Part shown: in pieces, positions 6,643-13,700 of the stretch | Layout of the letters: the number at the start of each line of letters is the position of its first letter | How positions within the stretch are numbered: position 1 is the stretch's first letter | From: BMS3B sp964501105 | GTDB taxonomy: Archaea; Hydrothermarchaeota; Hydrothermarchaeia; Hydrothermarchaeales; BMS3B | Assembly: GCA_964501105.1 (NCBI GenBank) | Contig: CAZCRG010000037.1 | Location: 1 to 15,945, forward strand | Length of the DNA: 15,945 nucleotides | Direction: 5' to 3' | Made by a program: the position numbers and the translations under genes | Notes under the pieces: generated by a model | Told to the model about the DNA's origin: nothing | What the model saw: only the letters and a program-made list of their open reading frames with translations | Database searches by the model: none

Positions 6643-7713
6643 CTAATGTAGTGCTTTATGTTCACTGCCACTATGGTTTAAACTGTTGAACATTTTCTTA
6701 AATATCACTATAATTCCAAGAATTGCACCGCCAAAGAGCAGAGCTAGACTCACATTGCTCAGCAGGTGACCAGTGCTCTCACCAAGGCTTATATAACCCA
6801 GTCTTCTGAGATACTCAGGCACCATGACAACTCTACCAAGGTCTGATGTGGCTATCACTGTCACAAGTACAAGCTTTGCAATCCTCTGCTCCACAAGCTC
6901 TGTGGCTATAGCTCCAACCTGAACGCCTATGAGTGAGCCAAGATAGAGAAGCACAACAAGGCGCAGGTCAACATAGCCTGTCATGGCATAGTTTATTGCT
7001 CCCCAGGCTCCTGAAAAGATAGCCAGAAAGAGCTCCGTACCTGCTGCAACTCTTGTACTCATACCAAGAATATATATCATGGCTGGCACGCCAATAAAAC
7101 CACCTACACCTATTGTTCCAGCCAGGTAGCCTGTGGCGAAGGCTACAACGAGAGGGAACCACAGCGAGACAGTTATATTTGCCACATCAAAGTGCACCAC
7201 TGGTGGTATCTTTATCTTCTGAATCTTCTCTGGAATGCCTGAAGCCTTCTTTTCAGTTTTCTCTCCATTACCACTCATGAGGTCTCTGAGAATTACCAGT
7301 GTTATCGCTGTAAGGATGATAATGAACATAATGCTGATGTAGAGGTCTGAGGCAGCCTTACCCATACTTTCAAAGATATGCCTGTTTACATTTACTGCCA
7401 CCTGAACTCCAGACACCAGGCCAATTACCATCATTATTGCCATTTTCTTGTCAACATGCCCCAGCTCGCCGTGGCTCTTGGAACCCACAAGAGCCTTTCC
7501 AAACTTGTGAGTAATATTTGAGCCCACAGCAAGTATACCAGGGACTCCTAAATTCATCATACCAGGGGTCATAATAAAGGCACCGCCGCTTCCAAGGAAG
7601 CCGCTGAGAGTTCCCCCTATGAAACCCAGGAGAACAACTGCCAGTGCCTTTGCCAGTGTTATATCCATGAAAGTTACTTCAAAACCTGAAGGTGGTGGTA
7701 CAAATCCGCCCAT
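6643..7713 (-). CDS. TSUP (TauE/SafE, COG0730) permease
   Basis: A 356-residue integral membrane protein. The two TSUP half-repeats are visible: GFLGSGGAFIMTP (38-50) in the first half and GTIGVGGFIGVP (199-210) in the second, each followed by a hydrophobic block. I count about eight to nine membrane segments. A hydrophilic loop with the charged stretch NGEKTEKKASGIPEKIQK (149-166) separates the halves, longer than is usual, so it may be a regulatory cytoplasmic loop. Family members export sulfite, sulfoacetate, thiosulfate or other small organosulfur anions, and the substrate here cannot be read from sequence. The ATG has GGAGG seven bases upstream. It is sandwiched between USP-type genes in one operon. 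Confidence 0.88.
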   Translation of the reverse strand: MGGFVPPPSGFEVTFMDITLAKALAVVLLGFIGGTLSGFLGSGGAFIMTPGMMNLGVPGILAVGSNITHKFGKALVGSKSHGELGHVDKKMAIMMVIGLVSGVQVAVNVNRHIFESMGKAASDLYISIMFIIILTAITLVILRDLMSGNGEKTEKKASGIPEKIQKIKIPPVVHFDVANITVSLWFPLVVAFATGYLAGTIGVGGFIGVPAMIYILGMSTRVAAGTELFLAIFSGAWGAINYAMTGYVDLRLVVLLYLGSLIGVQVGAIATELVEQRIAKLVLVTVIATSDLGRVVMVPEYLRRLGYISLGESTGHLLSNVSLALLFGGAILGIIVIFKKMFNSLNHSGSEHKALH

Positions 7714-7730
7714 TCTATCGCCTCCTTAAT

Positions 7731-8333
7731 TTAATGTGCATGACCATGCTTTAGACCAAGATAGCTCAGTATATGAGATATTGTGTTGCCGTAGAAGTAG
7801 GCAACTGCAATAACTGTACCCAGGATCAAAACCACAGAAGCAGGATTTTTCTCTGTTGTCACTGTTTTGATTACATTGAAGAAGTGGAATATTGTTGAGT
7901 ATATCAGAAAGGCTGCTATACCATAGGCTACAACCTTCCTGAGCTCCTGCTTATTCCTCTTTCCAGAAGAATAGCTCACAAATAGCCCGGGAACATCTCT
8001 AACTTTTCCTGCAAGCTTTGAGTTCCCTGTAAACACCACTTCTGGATTTATACCTTCTATCTCCTTCTTGAGCTCTTCTACTGAACTAACAGTTTTTGAC
8101 TCTGCATCTATTCCCTTCTCTTTACATATAGATACAAAACTATTCAGCATATCTGAAACATCTTCTTTTTTATCTGAATGACCGAGATACAATATTGCCA
8201 TCTTTATGTCCATTAGATTCTTCGAATGTTTCTTAAGCCACTCAGCACAAAACCTTACAAAGTCTCGTGTCTGAGATATATCGTTCTTAATTAAAAACTC
8301 AGAGTCAACCACTGCAACTGCTCTTCTCTCCAT
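7731..8333 (-). CDS. USP-like domain fused to two membrane helices
   Basis: 200 residues. The first ~120 alternate strand and helix as in a USP (VAVVDSEF, MAILYLGHSD, KGIDAESKTV, PEVVFTGNSKLAG, LFVSYSSG), but the nucleotide-binding loop is not present. Two hydrophobic helices follow at about 134-153 and 165-181, then a short His-rich tail LKHGHAH. The predicted result is a USP-like domain tethered to the membrane. I do not recognise a named family. The gene overlaps the upstream USP by one base (TGATG) and precedes the TSUP gene by 17 bases, so it could recruit soluble USPs to the permease. The USP relation is judged from strand order and context and is moderate. Confidence 0.6.
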   Translation of the reverse strand: MERRAVAVVDSEFLIKNDISQTRDFVRFCAEWLKKHSKNLMDIKMAILYLGHSDKKEDVSDMLNSFVSICKEKGIDAESKTVSSVEELKKEIEGINPEVVFTGNSKLAGKVRDVPGLFVSYSSGKRNKQELRKVVAYGIAAFLIYSTIFHFFNVIKTVTTEKNPASVVLILGTVIAVAYFYGNTISHILSYLGLKHGHAH

Positions 8334-8827
8334 CAGTTCACCTCCTTGGCACTGAGCTTTTTAACTCCAGAGGAAATCTTCATAACACCGCTCTCTGTGA
8401 GTTTAAGAAGCTTTGGTTTCAATACAACAACTGGGCAGGGAGCTCTCTTAATAACCTGATCTATCAGATTGCCCTGGAGGGCATTGAATATTTTCCTTCT
8501 GTTGTCAGTACAGATGAGTATTGCAAGAGCTTCAGACTCCAGAGCCTCTTTAGCTGTTTCCTCTGCAACAGCTCCAACCCTTATCTTAGGTTTCACTTCC
8601 ACTCCATAAAGGGAATACTCCTGCACAAGTTCTTCAAGGTAGTTTTCTTTAATTTTCATATCAGCAAGAGCCAGTGTTGCAGAGTCCATATCATAGGAGT
8701 CTATTGTATATAGTAGAGTCCCCTCCACATCATTACCTATCTTCTCAATCCATTCAGCAACACTTGGTATGGTTTTTTTTACTACCTCCTGTGCAATCAC
8801 TGGTATGATAATTTTTTTCTTGCCCAA
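8333..8827 (-). CDS. Universal stress protein, degenerate nucleotide site
   Basis: A 164-residue USP-like protein: KIIIPVIAQE first strand, GTLLYTIDS second, YGVEVKPKIRVGAVAEE third, ALAILICTD fourth, then APCPVVVLKP, the classic final USP strand. In the ATP loop only one glycine of the canonical pattern survives (TDNRRKIFNALQGNL), so ATP binding is doubtful. About 25 extra residues follow the fold. It is the first gene of the TSUP operon. The start is TTG at 8827, supported by GAGGTG seven bases upstream and a TATA box at 8860-8869. Confidence 0.75.
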   Translation of the reverse strand: MGKKKIIIPVIAQEVVKKTIPSVAEWIEKIGNDVEGTLLYTIDSYDMDSATLALADMKIKENYLEELVQEYSLYGVEVKPKIRVGAVAEETAKEALESEALAILICTDNRRKIFNALQGNLIDQVIKRAPCPVVVLKPKLLKLTESGVMKISSGVKKLSAKEVN

Positions 8828-8859
8828 TTTATATCACCTCTAAATTTTTTTGAGTTATA

Positions 8860-8869
8860 CTATAAATAG
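8860..8869 (-). promoter_or_regulatory. TATA box of the USP-TSUP operon
   Basis: The minus strand reads CTATTTATAG preceded by GGGGC, which may act as part of a BRE. A start near 8839-8840 would leave a leader of about a dozen bases including the GAGGTG site. Confidence 0.5.
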
Positions 8870-8902
8870 CCCCATATATATTGTTTTTCCGAATTATTTA
8901 AG

Positions 8903-8943
8903 AAAAAAATACTAAATGAATACAAAAAATATCAAAAAAAACT
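8903..8943 (-). terminator. Multiple T-tract terminator of the small membrane protein gene
   Basis: Three A-runs on the plus strand (8903-8909, 8924-8929, 8934-8941) read as T-runs on the minus strand, 55-95 bases beyond the stop of the 97-residue gene and before the next promoter. The rest of 8828-8996 holds that promoter and nothing else I can identify. Confidence 0.5.
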
Positions 8944-8996
8944 CCAAACCTTTTCCCAACTCTATCCAGAGTATCTCCTACTGGTTATATATATTG

Positions 8997-9290
8997 CTAT
9001 CTCGTAGCTATATATACAAAAATCAGCAATGAAATTGTTTCAAATATATCAGCTATAAGCCTGTAATGATCAACCACACTTGATGTCTCAACACCAAAAA
9101 TAAAGACCTTCACAATTGGTGCAGCAAAGAAAGTTCTGAAGAGAAGAGCCATACCAAAAAGAAGGAATCCAAGAGTAAATGTTGACTTGAGTTCTATATA
9201 CCTCCTGAAAAAGATATAAACTAACACAACCAGTATTACCAGATTAACTATACTAAACAGTAGCCTGGATTTAAAAATTATATCTTCCAT
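8997..9290 (-). CDS. Small three-helix membrane protein
   Basis: 97 residues with three predicted membrane helices at about 9-28, 36-56 and 76-95, joined by short charged loops (FRRYIELKS; DHYRL). It resembles, in size and layout, the small archaeal three-helix proteins often found beside ArsR-type regulators, such as haloarchaeal DUF7521 proteins, but I cannot confirm membership. It is transcribed divergently from the winged-helix gene at 9375 across a shared 84-base region. There is no ribosome site, and a TATATAA element about 25 bases before the ATG suggests leaderless translation. A membrane sensor working with the adjacent regulator is plausible but unproven. Confidence 0.65.
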   Translation of the reverse strand: MEDIIFKSRLLFSIVNLVILVVLVYIFFRRYIELKSTFTLGFLLFGMALLFRTFFAAPIVKVFIFGVETSSVVDHYRLIADIFETISLLIFVYIATR

Positions 9291-9306
9291 GTGCTTTCAA
9301 ATAACA

Positions 9307-9332
9307 TTTATTATATATGAGTAATATAAAAC
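9307..9332. promoter_or_regulatory. Divergent promoter region with two TATA boxes
   Basis: The minus-strand box ATATATAA (9318-9311) lies about 25 bases from ATG 9290. The plus-strand box TATAAAA (9325-9331) predicts a start near 9354, 21 bases before ATG 9375. The boxes are only a few bases apart, so the winged-helix protein encoded here could occlude both at once. Confidence 0.5.
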
Positions 9333-9374
9333 TTTTTGTTAAATTTCAGATTTATTATTAGCAGGTAGTTGGCC

Positions 9375-9662
9375 ATGGATAAAAAACTCCTCTGGTGGAT
9401 ATTCGGCGTAACAAAAGGCGGACCAGTAAGAGCAAAAATAGTAAAATTACTACATGAAAGACCAAGAAATGCAAATCAGCTTGCTCAGATTTTAAAGATG
9501 GATTATACTACAATAAGGTATCATCTAAATATTCTTGTAAAACATCAGATAGTTGAAGCCTCTGAACATACGTATATTGTGATGTATTTTATTACTGAAA
9601 ATATGATGGAACACTGGGACGAATTTCTAAAAATATACAGAAGTATAGGAGGGAGTGAATGA
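9375..9662 (+). CDS. Winged-helix (ArsR-like) transcriptional regulator
   Basis: 95 residues from ATG 9375. A short Trp-rich lead (KKLLWWIFGVTKGGP) is followed by a winged helix: helix 1 VRAKIVKLLHERPRNA, helix 2 NQLAQILKM, recognition helix DYTTIRYHLNILVKHQIV, and a wing EASEHTYIVMYFIT. The TTIRYHLNIL helix is typical of archaeal ArsR/HTH_20-type DNA-binding proteins. No Cys metal site is visible. A TTG at 9369 would add two residues but leaves only two bases after the AGGT ribosome site, so ATG is preferred. Its stop overlaps the USP gene (ATGA), making a regulator-USP operon. It probably regulates itself and the divergent membrane protein. Confidence 0.85.
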   Translation: MDKKLLWWIFGVTKGGPVRAKIVKLLHERPRNANQLAQILKMDYTTIRYHLNILVKHQIVEASEHTYIVMYFITENMMEHWDEFLKIYRSIGGSE

Positions 9663-10114
9663 ATCTACTTGTTCCCACAGATGGCTCATGGGCAGCCTAT
9701 GCTGCTGAAAAATATGCAATAGAATTATGCAAAAAGTATGGTGGAAGAGTCATAGCTCTCCATGTTTATGACCCTGAGATATCTCTTGAAACCTGGAAGG
9801 TAAAGATAAAGAGAGAAATTCTTGGCAGAATGCAGACTGAGGCTGATGCCCTTGAAATTGTTGACAGGGTAAAAAAGCTTGGAGAAGAAGAAGGCGTTGA
9901 GGTTGAAAGCGTCATACTAAAAGGGAAAGGAAAACCATCGGACGAGATAATAAAATATGTAAATCAAAAAGGCAATATCGACTTGATAATTATTGCCCCT
10001 ACTGGAAAAAGCCATCTCTTCAGGCTATTTATGGGTAGTACTACTGAAGCTTTAATAATGGAACTGGGGAGACTCCTTAAAATACCTGTTCTTGTTGTTC
10101 CAAAGCTGGAGTAG
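9659..10114 (+). CDS. Universal stress protein
   Basis: A 151-residue USP. It opens NLLVPTDGSWAAYAAEKYA with D8, and the final strand is IPVLVVPKL. The nucleotide loop is nearly canonical, A113-x2-G116-x9-G126-S127 (APTGKSHLFRLFMGSTTE), with Ala for the first Gly, so ATP binding remains possible. It is translationally coupled to the winged-helix gene by a 4-base overlap, with GGAGGGAG serving as ribosome site inside the regulator's last codons. The coupling suggests that the regulator and the USP act on the same signal. The SulP gene downstream has a separate promoter. Confidence 0.88.
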   Translation: MNLLVPTDGSWAAYAAEKYAIELCKKYGGRVIALHVYDPEISLETWKVKIKREILGRMQTEADALEIVDRVKKLGEEEGVEVESVILKGKGKPSDEIIKYVNQKGNIDLIIIAPTGKSHLFRLFMGSTTEALIMELGRLLKIPVLVVPKLE

Positions 10115-10148
10115 ATTCCTTCATTCTATGTGTATTACCACAGTAAGA

Positions 10149-10156
10149 TTTAAATA
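10149..10156 (+). promoter_or_regulatory. Putative TATA box of the SulP operon
   Basis: TTTAAATA would start a transcript near 10178, leaving a leader of about 120 bases. A weaker AT-rich stretch at 10253-10266 is too close to the ribosome site to be the main promoter. Confidence 0.4.
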
Positions 10157-10210
10157 CTCTCTACCTATAATTATCTTCCTGATTGTTTCCAAAACTTATC
10201 CAAAATTGTT

Positions 10211-10252
10211 AGGAGTTAAACTGGAATGTTCATTTTACCTTCCAAAACTCCT
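10211..10252 (+). other. Interrupted hairpin in the SulP leader
   Basis: AGGAGTT (10211-10217) pairs with AACTCCT (10246-10252), and inside it TGGAA (10222-10226) pairs with TTCCA (10240-10244), around a 13-base loop with an unequal internal bulge. It lies 31 bases before the GAGGTG ribosome site of SulP. It could be a regulatory leader element, but it is short and could be chance. Confidence 0.25.
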
Positions 10253-10296
10253 GAGTTTAATATTATATCCTGTAAGGAGTATGAGGTGGTACATAT

Positions 10297-12018
10297 ATGA
10301 ACTTAGAAAAGATTATGCCTGCCCTTTCGTGGATTAAGGGATATAAATCCAGGTATTTATATTTCGATTTTATAGCTGGCCTTAATCTCAGTGTATCCAT
10401 GATACCCAAATCCATGGCCTACGCCCTTGTGGCAGGGCTACCACCCATATATGGTCTCTATGCCAGCTTTGTAGCCCCTCTTGTGGCAATTCTCTTTGGT
10501 AGCAACCGTTTACTCTTCACAGGGCCTGTAGGTGTGATGACTGTACTGGTCTTTACAGCCCTCTCGCCCATAGCAGAGCCAGGGACTGAGCAATATATAA
10601 ATCTCGCTGCTCTTCTATCTCTCATTGTAGGTATAATCATCCTATTAATAGCTTTATTAAGACTCGCCTTTATGTTGCATTTAATATCCCATGCTGCAGT
10701 AATAGGCTTTGTAAATGCAGCAGCTTTAATTATAAGCGCAACTCAGCTTAAATACATATTTGGGATACATATACCCAAAGAGGAGTACATAATAATGCTC
10801 TTTGTGAGGATTGCAGAGAGCCTGCCGGAGACCAATTTAACAGTTCTGGGGCTCTCCTTGGTGGCCTTTATTTCAATGATTTTTCTGCATAAAAAATATC
10901 CAAAACTTCCAGAAACTCTAATTGTGCTTATTGTTTTAACTCTTGCAGTTTACTTCTTAAATCTACAAGAAAAAGGAGTCGAACTTGTCGGCAGTTTGCC
11001 TCAGGGTATGCCAATGCCAGTAATACCAGACTTTGACCTTGGTATCTTGGGCAAAATATTGGCCTCTGGCATAGTGATAGCCATAGTGGGAATGACAGAA
11101 AGCTACTCCATCTCAAAGATAGTTGCCTACAACACAAAGCAGAAGGTGGACTTTAACCAGGAGTTTATAGGTCAGGGTCTTGCCAATATCTTCACCTCCT
11201 TCTTCAGGGGCTATCCCGTATGCGGCAGCTTCTCAGGTACAAGTGTAAACTGGAGCAGTGGTGCCAGGACAGGTTTATCAATAATAATCTTTAGCATTTC
11301 AGCCCTTCTGGCAATTACAGTTCTCACCCCTTTGTTTTATTATCTGCCTAAGTTTATGCTGGCAGTGATAGTCATCCTGGCAGTGATGAAGCTATTCAAA
11401 CCAAAGCAGCTTATTGAAATCTACAAGATAAACAAGTACGACGGCATAGTTGCCTTCACCACCTTTGCAGTTTCTCTCATTACAAAACCAGACGACGGTA
11501 TTATTGTGGGCGTTGTGCTCGCCCTTGCCCTCTATGTCTGGAAGTCAATGCACACCAGTGTTTATGTGGTCTACAAGGACCCTGAGACAGGTTACTTTGT
11601 GGCAAAGACGGGAGTAAAGGACACTGGCTGTCCCCAGCTTCTGATTTTGAAGCCCGAAGGCCCCATGATATATGTTAATGCTGAACATGTAAGGGATGTT
11701 ATACTCGAGGACATAAAGGACAGAGAGGACCTCAAATATTTAGTGCTGGATATGGGAGCAGTTTACTATATGGACACCTCAGGGGTTGACGCCCTAAGAG
11801 ATTTAATAGAAGAGCTGGAAAGTAAGAACATAAAACTCTCCCTCATACATGTGGAGGACGAGGTTCTGAAGACACTGAAGGTATCCTCCATAGCCAAGAG
11901 TATAGAAATTCATGAAACTAAGAAGGAAGCTATCTCAAGTGCCTTCAAATTTATGGATGAAAGTACATGCAAGGGATGTGGTAAAGATGTATTCAAAGAA
12001 TGTAGTGAGAGGAGGTGA
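10297..12018 (+). CDS. SulP (SLC26-type) anion transporter with STAS domain
   Basis: 573 residues. A transmembrane core (about 25-420) begins with the SulP signature FIAGLNLSVSMIPKSMAYALVAGLPPIYGLY, and includes VGMTESYSISK (264-274) with the conserved Glu, and SFFRGYPVCGSFSGTSVN (301-318). A cytoplasmic STAS domain follows (about 445-553) with the DMGAVYYMDTSGVDAL helix start. Relatives carry sulfate, bicarbonate or other anions with Na+ or H+. At residue 314 there is Gly where most SulP proteins have the Arg of GSFSRT, part of the anion site in SLC26 structures. After the STAS domain comes a short tail with C558, C561 and C569 (CKGC-x7-C), unusual for the family. GAGGTG lies eight bases before the ATG. 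The tandem-USP gene follows directly. Confidence 0.9.
   Translation: MNLEKIMPALSWIKGYKSRYLYFDFIAGLNLSVSMIPKSMAYALVAGLPPIYGLYASFVAPLVAILFGSNRLLFTGPVGVMTVLVFTALSPIAEPGTEQYINLAALLSLIVGIIILLIALLRLAFMLHLISHAAVIGFVNAAALIISATQLKYIFGIHIPKEEYIIMLFVRIAESLPETNLTVLGLSLVAFISMIFLHKKYPKLPETLIVLIVLTLAVYFLNLQEKGVELVGSLPQGMPMPVIPDFDLGILGKILASGIVIAIVGMTESYSISKIVAYNTKQKVDFNQEFIGQGLANIFTSFFRGYPVCGSFSGTSVNWSSGARTGLSIIIFSISALLAITVLTPLFYYLPKFMLAVIVILAVMKLFKPKQLIEIYKINKYDGIVAFTTFAVSLITKPDDGIIVGVVLALALYVWKSMHTSVYVVYKDPETGYFVAKTGVKDTGCPQLLILKPEGPMIYVNAEHVRDVILEDIKDREDLKYLVLDMGAVYYMDTSGVDALRDLIEELESKNIKLSLIHVEDEVLKTLKVSSIAKSIEIHETKKEAISSAFKFMDESTCKGCGKDVFKECSERR
12011..12018 (+). promoter_or_regulatory. Ribosome binding site deciding a TTG start
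   Basis: GGAGGTGA contains a GTG at 12015 in the downstream frame, but that codon lies inside the site. TTG at 12024 is five bases downstream and ATG at 12033 is fourteen, so TTG is preferred. Confidence 0.55.
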
Positions 12019-12023
12019 ATTTA

Positions 12024-12791
12024 TTGAATATAATGTTCTTGACATGCCCACTCCATCCAGAACTTGAAAAGCTCTGGAAGATTGTTGTTGAGATAAGCTC
12101 AGCCCTTGATGGCACTATTACTGCTCTCTGTGTGAAGGAGGATATTTCTCAGAAATACTATTCGCCCTTCAGCATTCAGCTTGGCAAAATTGACAAAGAG
12201 AAAGAAAAAAAGGTGCTGGAAGAGGTGAGCAGAGTTCTTGGTGAAGAGGATGTTATGAAGATTATAAGGGGTGGAGCATTAGTCTCTCAGGTTCTTCATG
12301 AGGTTGAAAAGGAAGATTATGATATGCTCATCTTTGGGGATGTGGAGAAGGAACTCACAAAGAAGATTGCTGAGTACTCCCATGTTCCAACTCTTATATA
12401 CAGACGTGGAGAAGAGCTAAAAAGGATACTTCTATGCACTGATGGAAGTGATTGCTCACTAAGAGCAGTGCGTTTTGTTGGAAAACTTGCCAGAGGTCTT
12501 GGTAGTAGTGTAACAGTGCTTTCAGTAGCCAAAACAGAAGATACCTCCTTTGCAGAGGATGCTGTTGAAACTGCCAGCAAGATACTGAAGGAAGAATTTT
12601 CTGTTGAAAATGTGGAGGAAAAAGTTATTAAAGGCAGTGTAAGAGAGGTTATCCTCGAGGAAGAGAAGAAGGGCTATGATACCATAGCTCTTGCGCCAAG
12701 AGGACTGACCAAGCTCCATAGAGTTGTTCTTGGCCATGTATCGCTACATGTGCTTGAGAAGGCAGAGAGTAATGTGCTCCTGGTGAGATAA
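12024..12791 (+). CDS. Tandem universal stress protein (two USP domains)
   Basis: About 255 residues from TTG 12024. Domain 1 (~1-128) is degenerate: NIMFLTCPLHPELEK, then YDMLIFGDVEKELTKKIAEYSHVPTLIYRR, lacking the glycine loop. Domain 2 (~133-255) starts RILLCTDGSDCSLRAVRFV and ends with APRGLTKLHRVVLGHVSLHVL and NVLLVR. Its loop keeps the A-x2-G-x9-G spacing with His in place of Ser, so ATP binding is uncertain. Two-domain USPs form intramolecular dimers, often with only one active site. The gene is in the SulP operon, five bases after its stop, so it is a candidate partner of the SulP STAS domain. Confidence 0.82.
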   Translation: MNIMFLTCPLHPELEKLWKIVVEISSALDGTITALCVKEDISQKYYSPFSIQLGKIDKEKEKKVLEEVSRVLGEEDVMKIIRGGALVSQVLHEVEKEDYDMLIFGDVEKELTKKIAEYSHVPTLIYRRGEELKRILLCTDGSDCSLRAVRFVGKLARGLGSSVTVLSVAKTEDTSFAEDAVETASKILKEEFSVENVEEKVIKGSVREVILEEEKKGYDTIALAPRGLTKLHRVVLGHVSLHVLEKAESNVLLVR

Positions 12792-12794
12792 ATA

Positions 12795-12820
12795 GGAGTC
12801 AAACTCTTTTTTTATTTTCT
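12795..12820 (+). terminator. Hairpin plus T-run between convergent genes
   Basis: GAGT-caaa-CTC forms a weak stem followed directly by TTTTTTTATTTT. It lies at the end of the SulP/USP operon and in the 30-base gap before the convergent tandem-USP stop. No equivalent T-run serves the minus strand. Confidence 0.45.
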
Positions 12821-12821
12821 T

Positions 12822-13691
12822 TCATGGGATATAATCCTGCGGAAAGATCACCACAGGAACCTTTGAGTAGGAAGCAACCTTCCTGGACACAGAACCCAGG
12901 ATGATTCGGGAAATTCCTGATTTGCCCTTGCTCCCCATAAATATAATATCCACCTTTTTTTTCTTTCCAAACTCAATTATTGCCTCAGCAATATTACCAT
13001 GGGATATATGCAGAGCCTCTGCCTTAAGCTCCTCTACTGCACCTTTAACAATATTCTCAGCAGCCTCAAGGACCACCCTGTGCTTATAAATATCCATCTC
13101 TCCTGTACCTTCCGGCGATAACTCTTCGTCTTCTTTTTTGACTTCTTCCCTGGTTGCTCTGTGCACATGGAGTATAATTATCCTTTTAAATTTGTAGGTA
13201 TCTTTTCTTTTTTTTATATCATAGAGTGATTTTAAGGACGCTTCAGAGCCATCAACTGGTACAAGGCAGGTCTCAAACTCCTTTTTCTCGTCACTAACCA
13301 GCATTACAGGCTTATTCACCTTACCGATTACCCTCTCCACAACACTTCCAAGCTTATCTTCAGAGCTGAAAACTCTGGAGCGCATCACAATAAAATCAAA
13401 CTTCATTGATTCACTTATAATGACCTCTTCAGGTATCCCTTCAAGGAGCTTTGACATAACTTCAATCCCACATCCCCTTGTATACTCTTCTGCCATTTCA
13501 AGAATCTCTTCACCTCTCTTCTTAAGATATCCCTTCATGCTTTTAGGTTCACTGAGAAAACTCCTTTTGATAGGTGTAGTATCAACTATATGCAGAAATG
13601 TCAGAGTTGAATTTGTGTGGCACGCAAAATTTAAACCTGTGGTTATAACAGGATTCTCTTCTGCCACTTTAACAGGTATCAGTATCTTCAT
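12822..13691 (-). CDS. Tandem universal stress protein (two USP domains)
   Basis: 289 residues from ATG 13691. Domain 1 (~1-137) runs MKILIPVKVAEENP to VNKPVMLVS, with a broken nucleotide loop (MRSRVFSSEDKLGSVVERV). Domain 2 (~142-289) begins TCLVPVDGSEASLKSL and has a complete loop, MGSKGKSGISRIILGSVSRKV, matching G-x2-G-x9-G-S, ending VPVVIFP. So one active and one inactive half is predicted. The upstream GTG at 13700 lies inside the AGGTGA ribosome site, five bases before the ATG, so ATG is chosen. It starts ten bases after the stop of the ArsB/NhaD gene in the same operon. Confidence 0.88.
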   Translation of the reverse strand: MKILIPVKVAEENPVITTGLNFACHTNSTLTFLHIVDTTPIKRSFLSEPKSMKGYLKKRGEEILEMAEEYTRGCGIEVMSKLLEGIPEEVIISESMKFDFIVMRSRVFSSEDKLGSVVERVIGKVNKPVMLVSDEKKEFETCLVPVDGSEASLKSLYDIKKRKDTYKFKRIIILHVHRATREEVKKEDEELSPEGTGEMDIYKHRVVLEAAENIVKGAVEELKAEALHISHGNIAEAIIEFGKKKKVDIIFMGSKGKSGISRIILGSVSRKVASYSKVPVVIFPQDYIP

Positions 13692-13700
13692 TTTACTCAC

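Noticed and set aside
10092..10337. 81-codon plus-strand frame between USP and SulP
   Set aside because: It overlaps both well-supported genes and has no domain; the spacer carries promoter-like elements instead.
6643..12018. Evidence for sulfate reduction from TSUP plus SulP
   Set aside because: Both families have many substrates, and no sulfate-activation or reduction gene is in the window.
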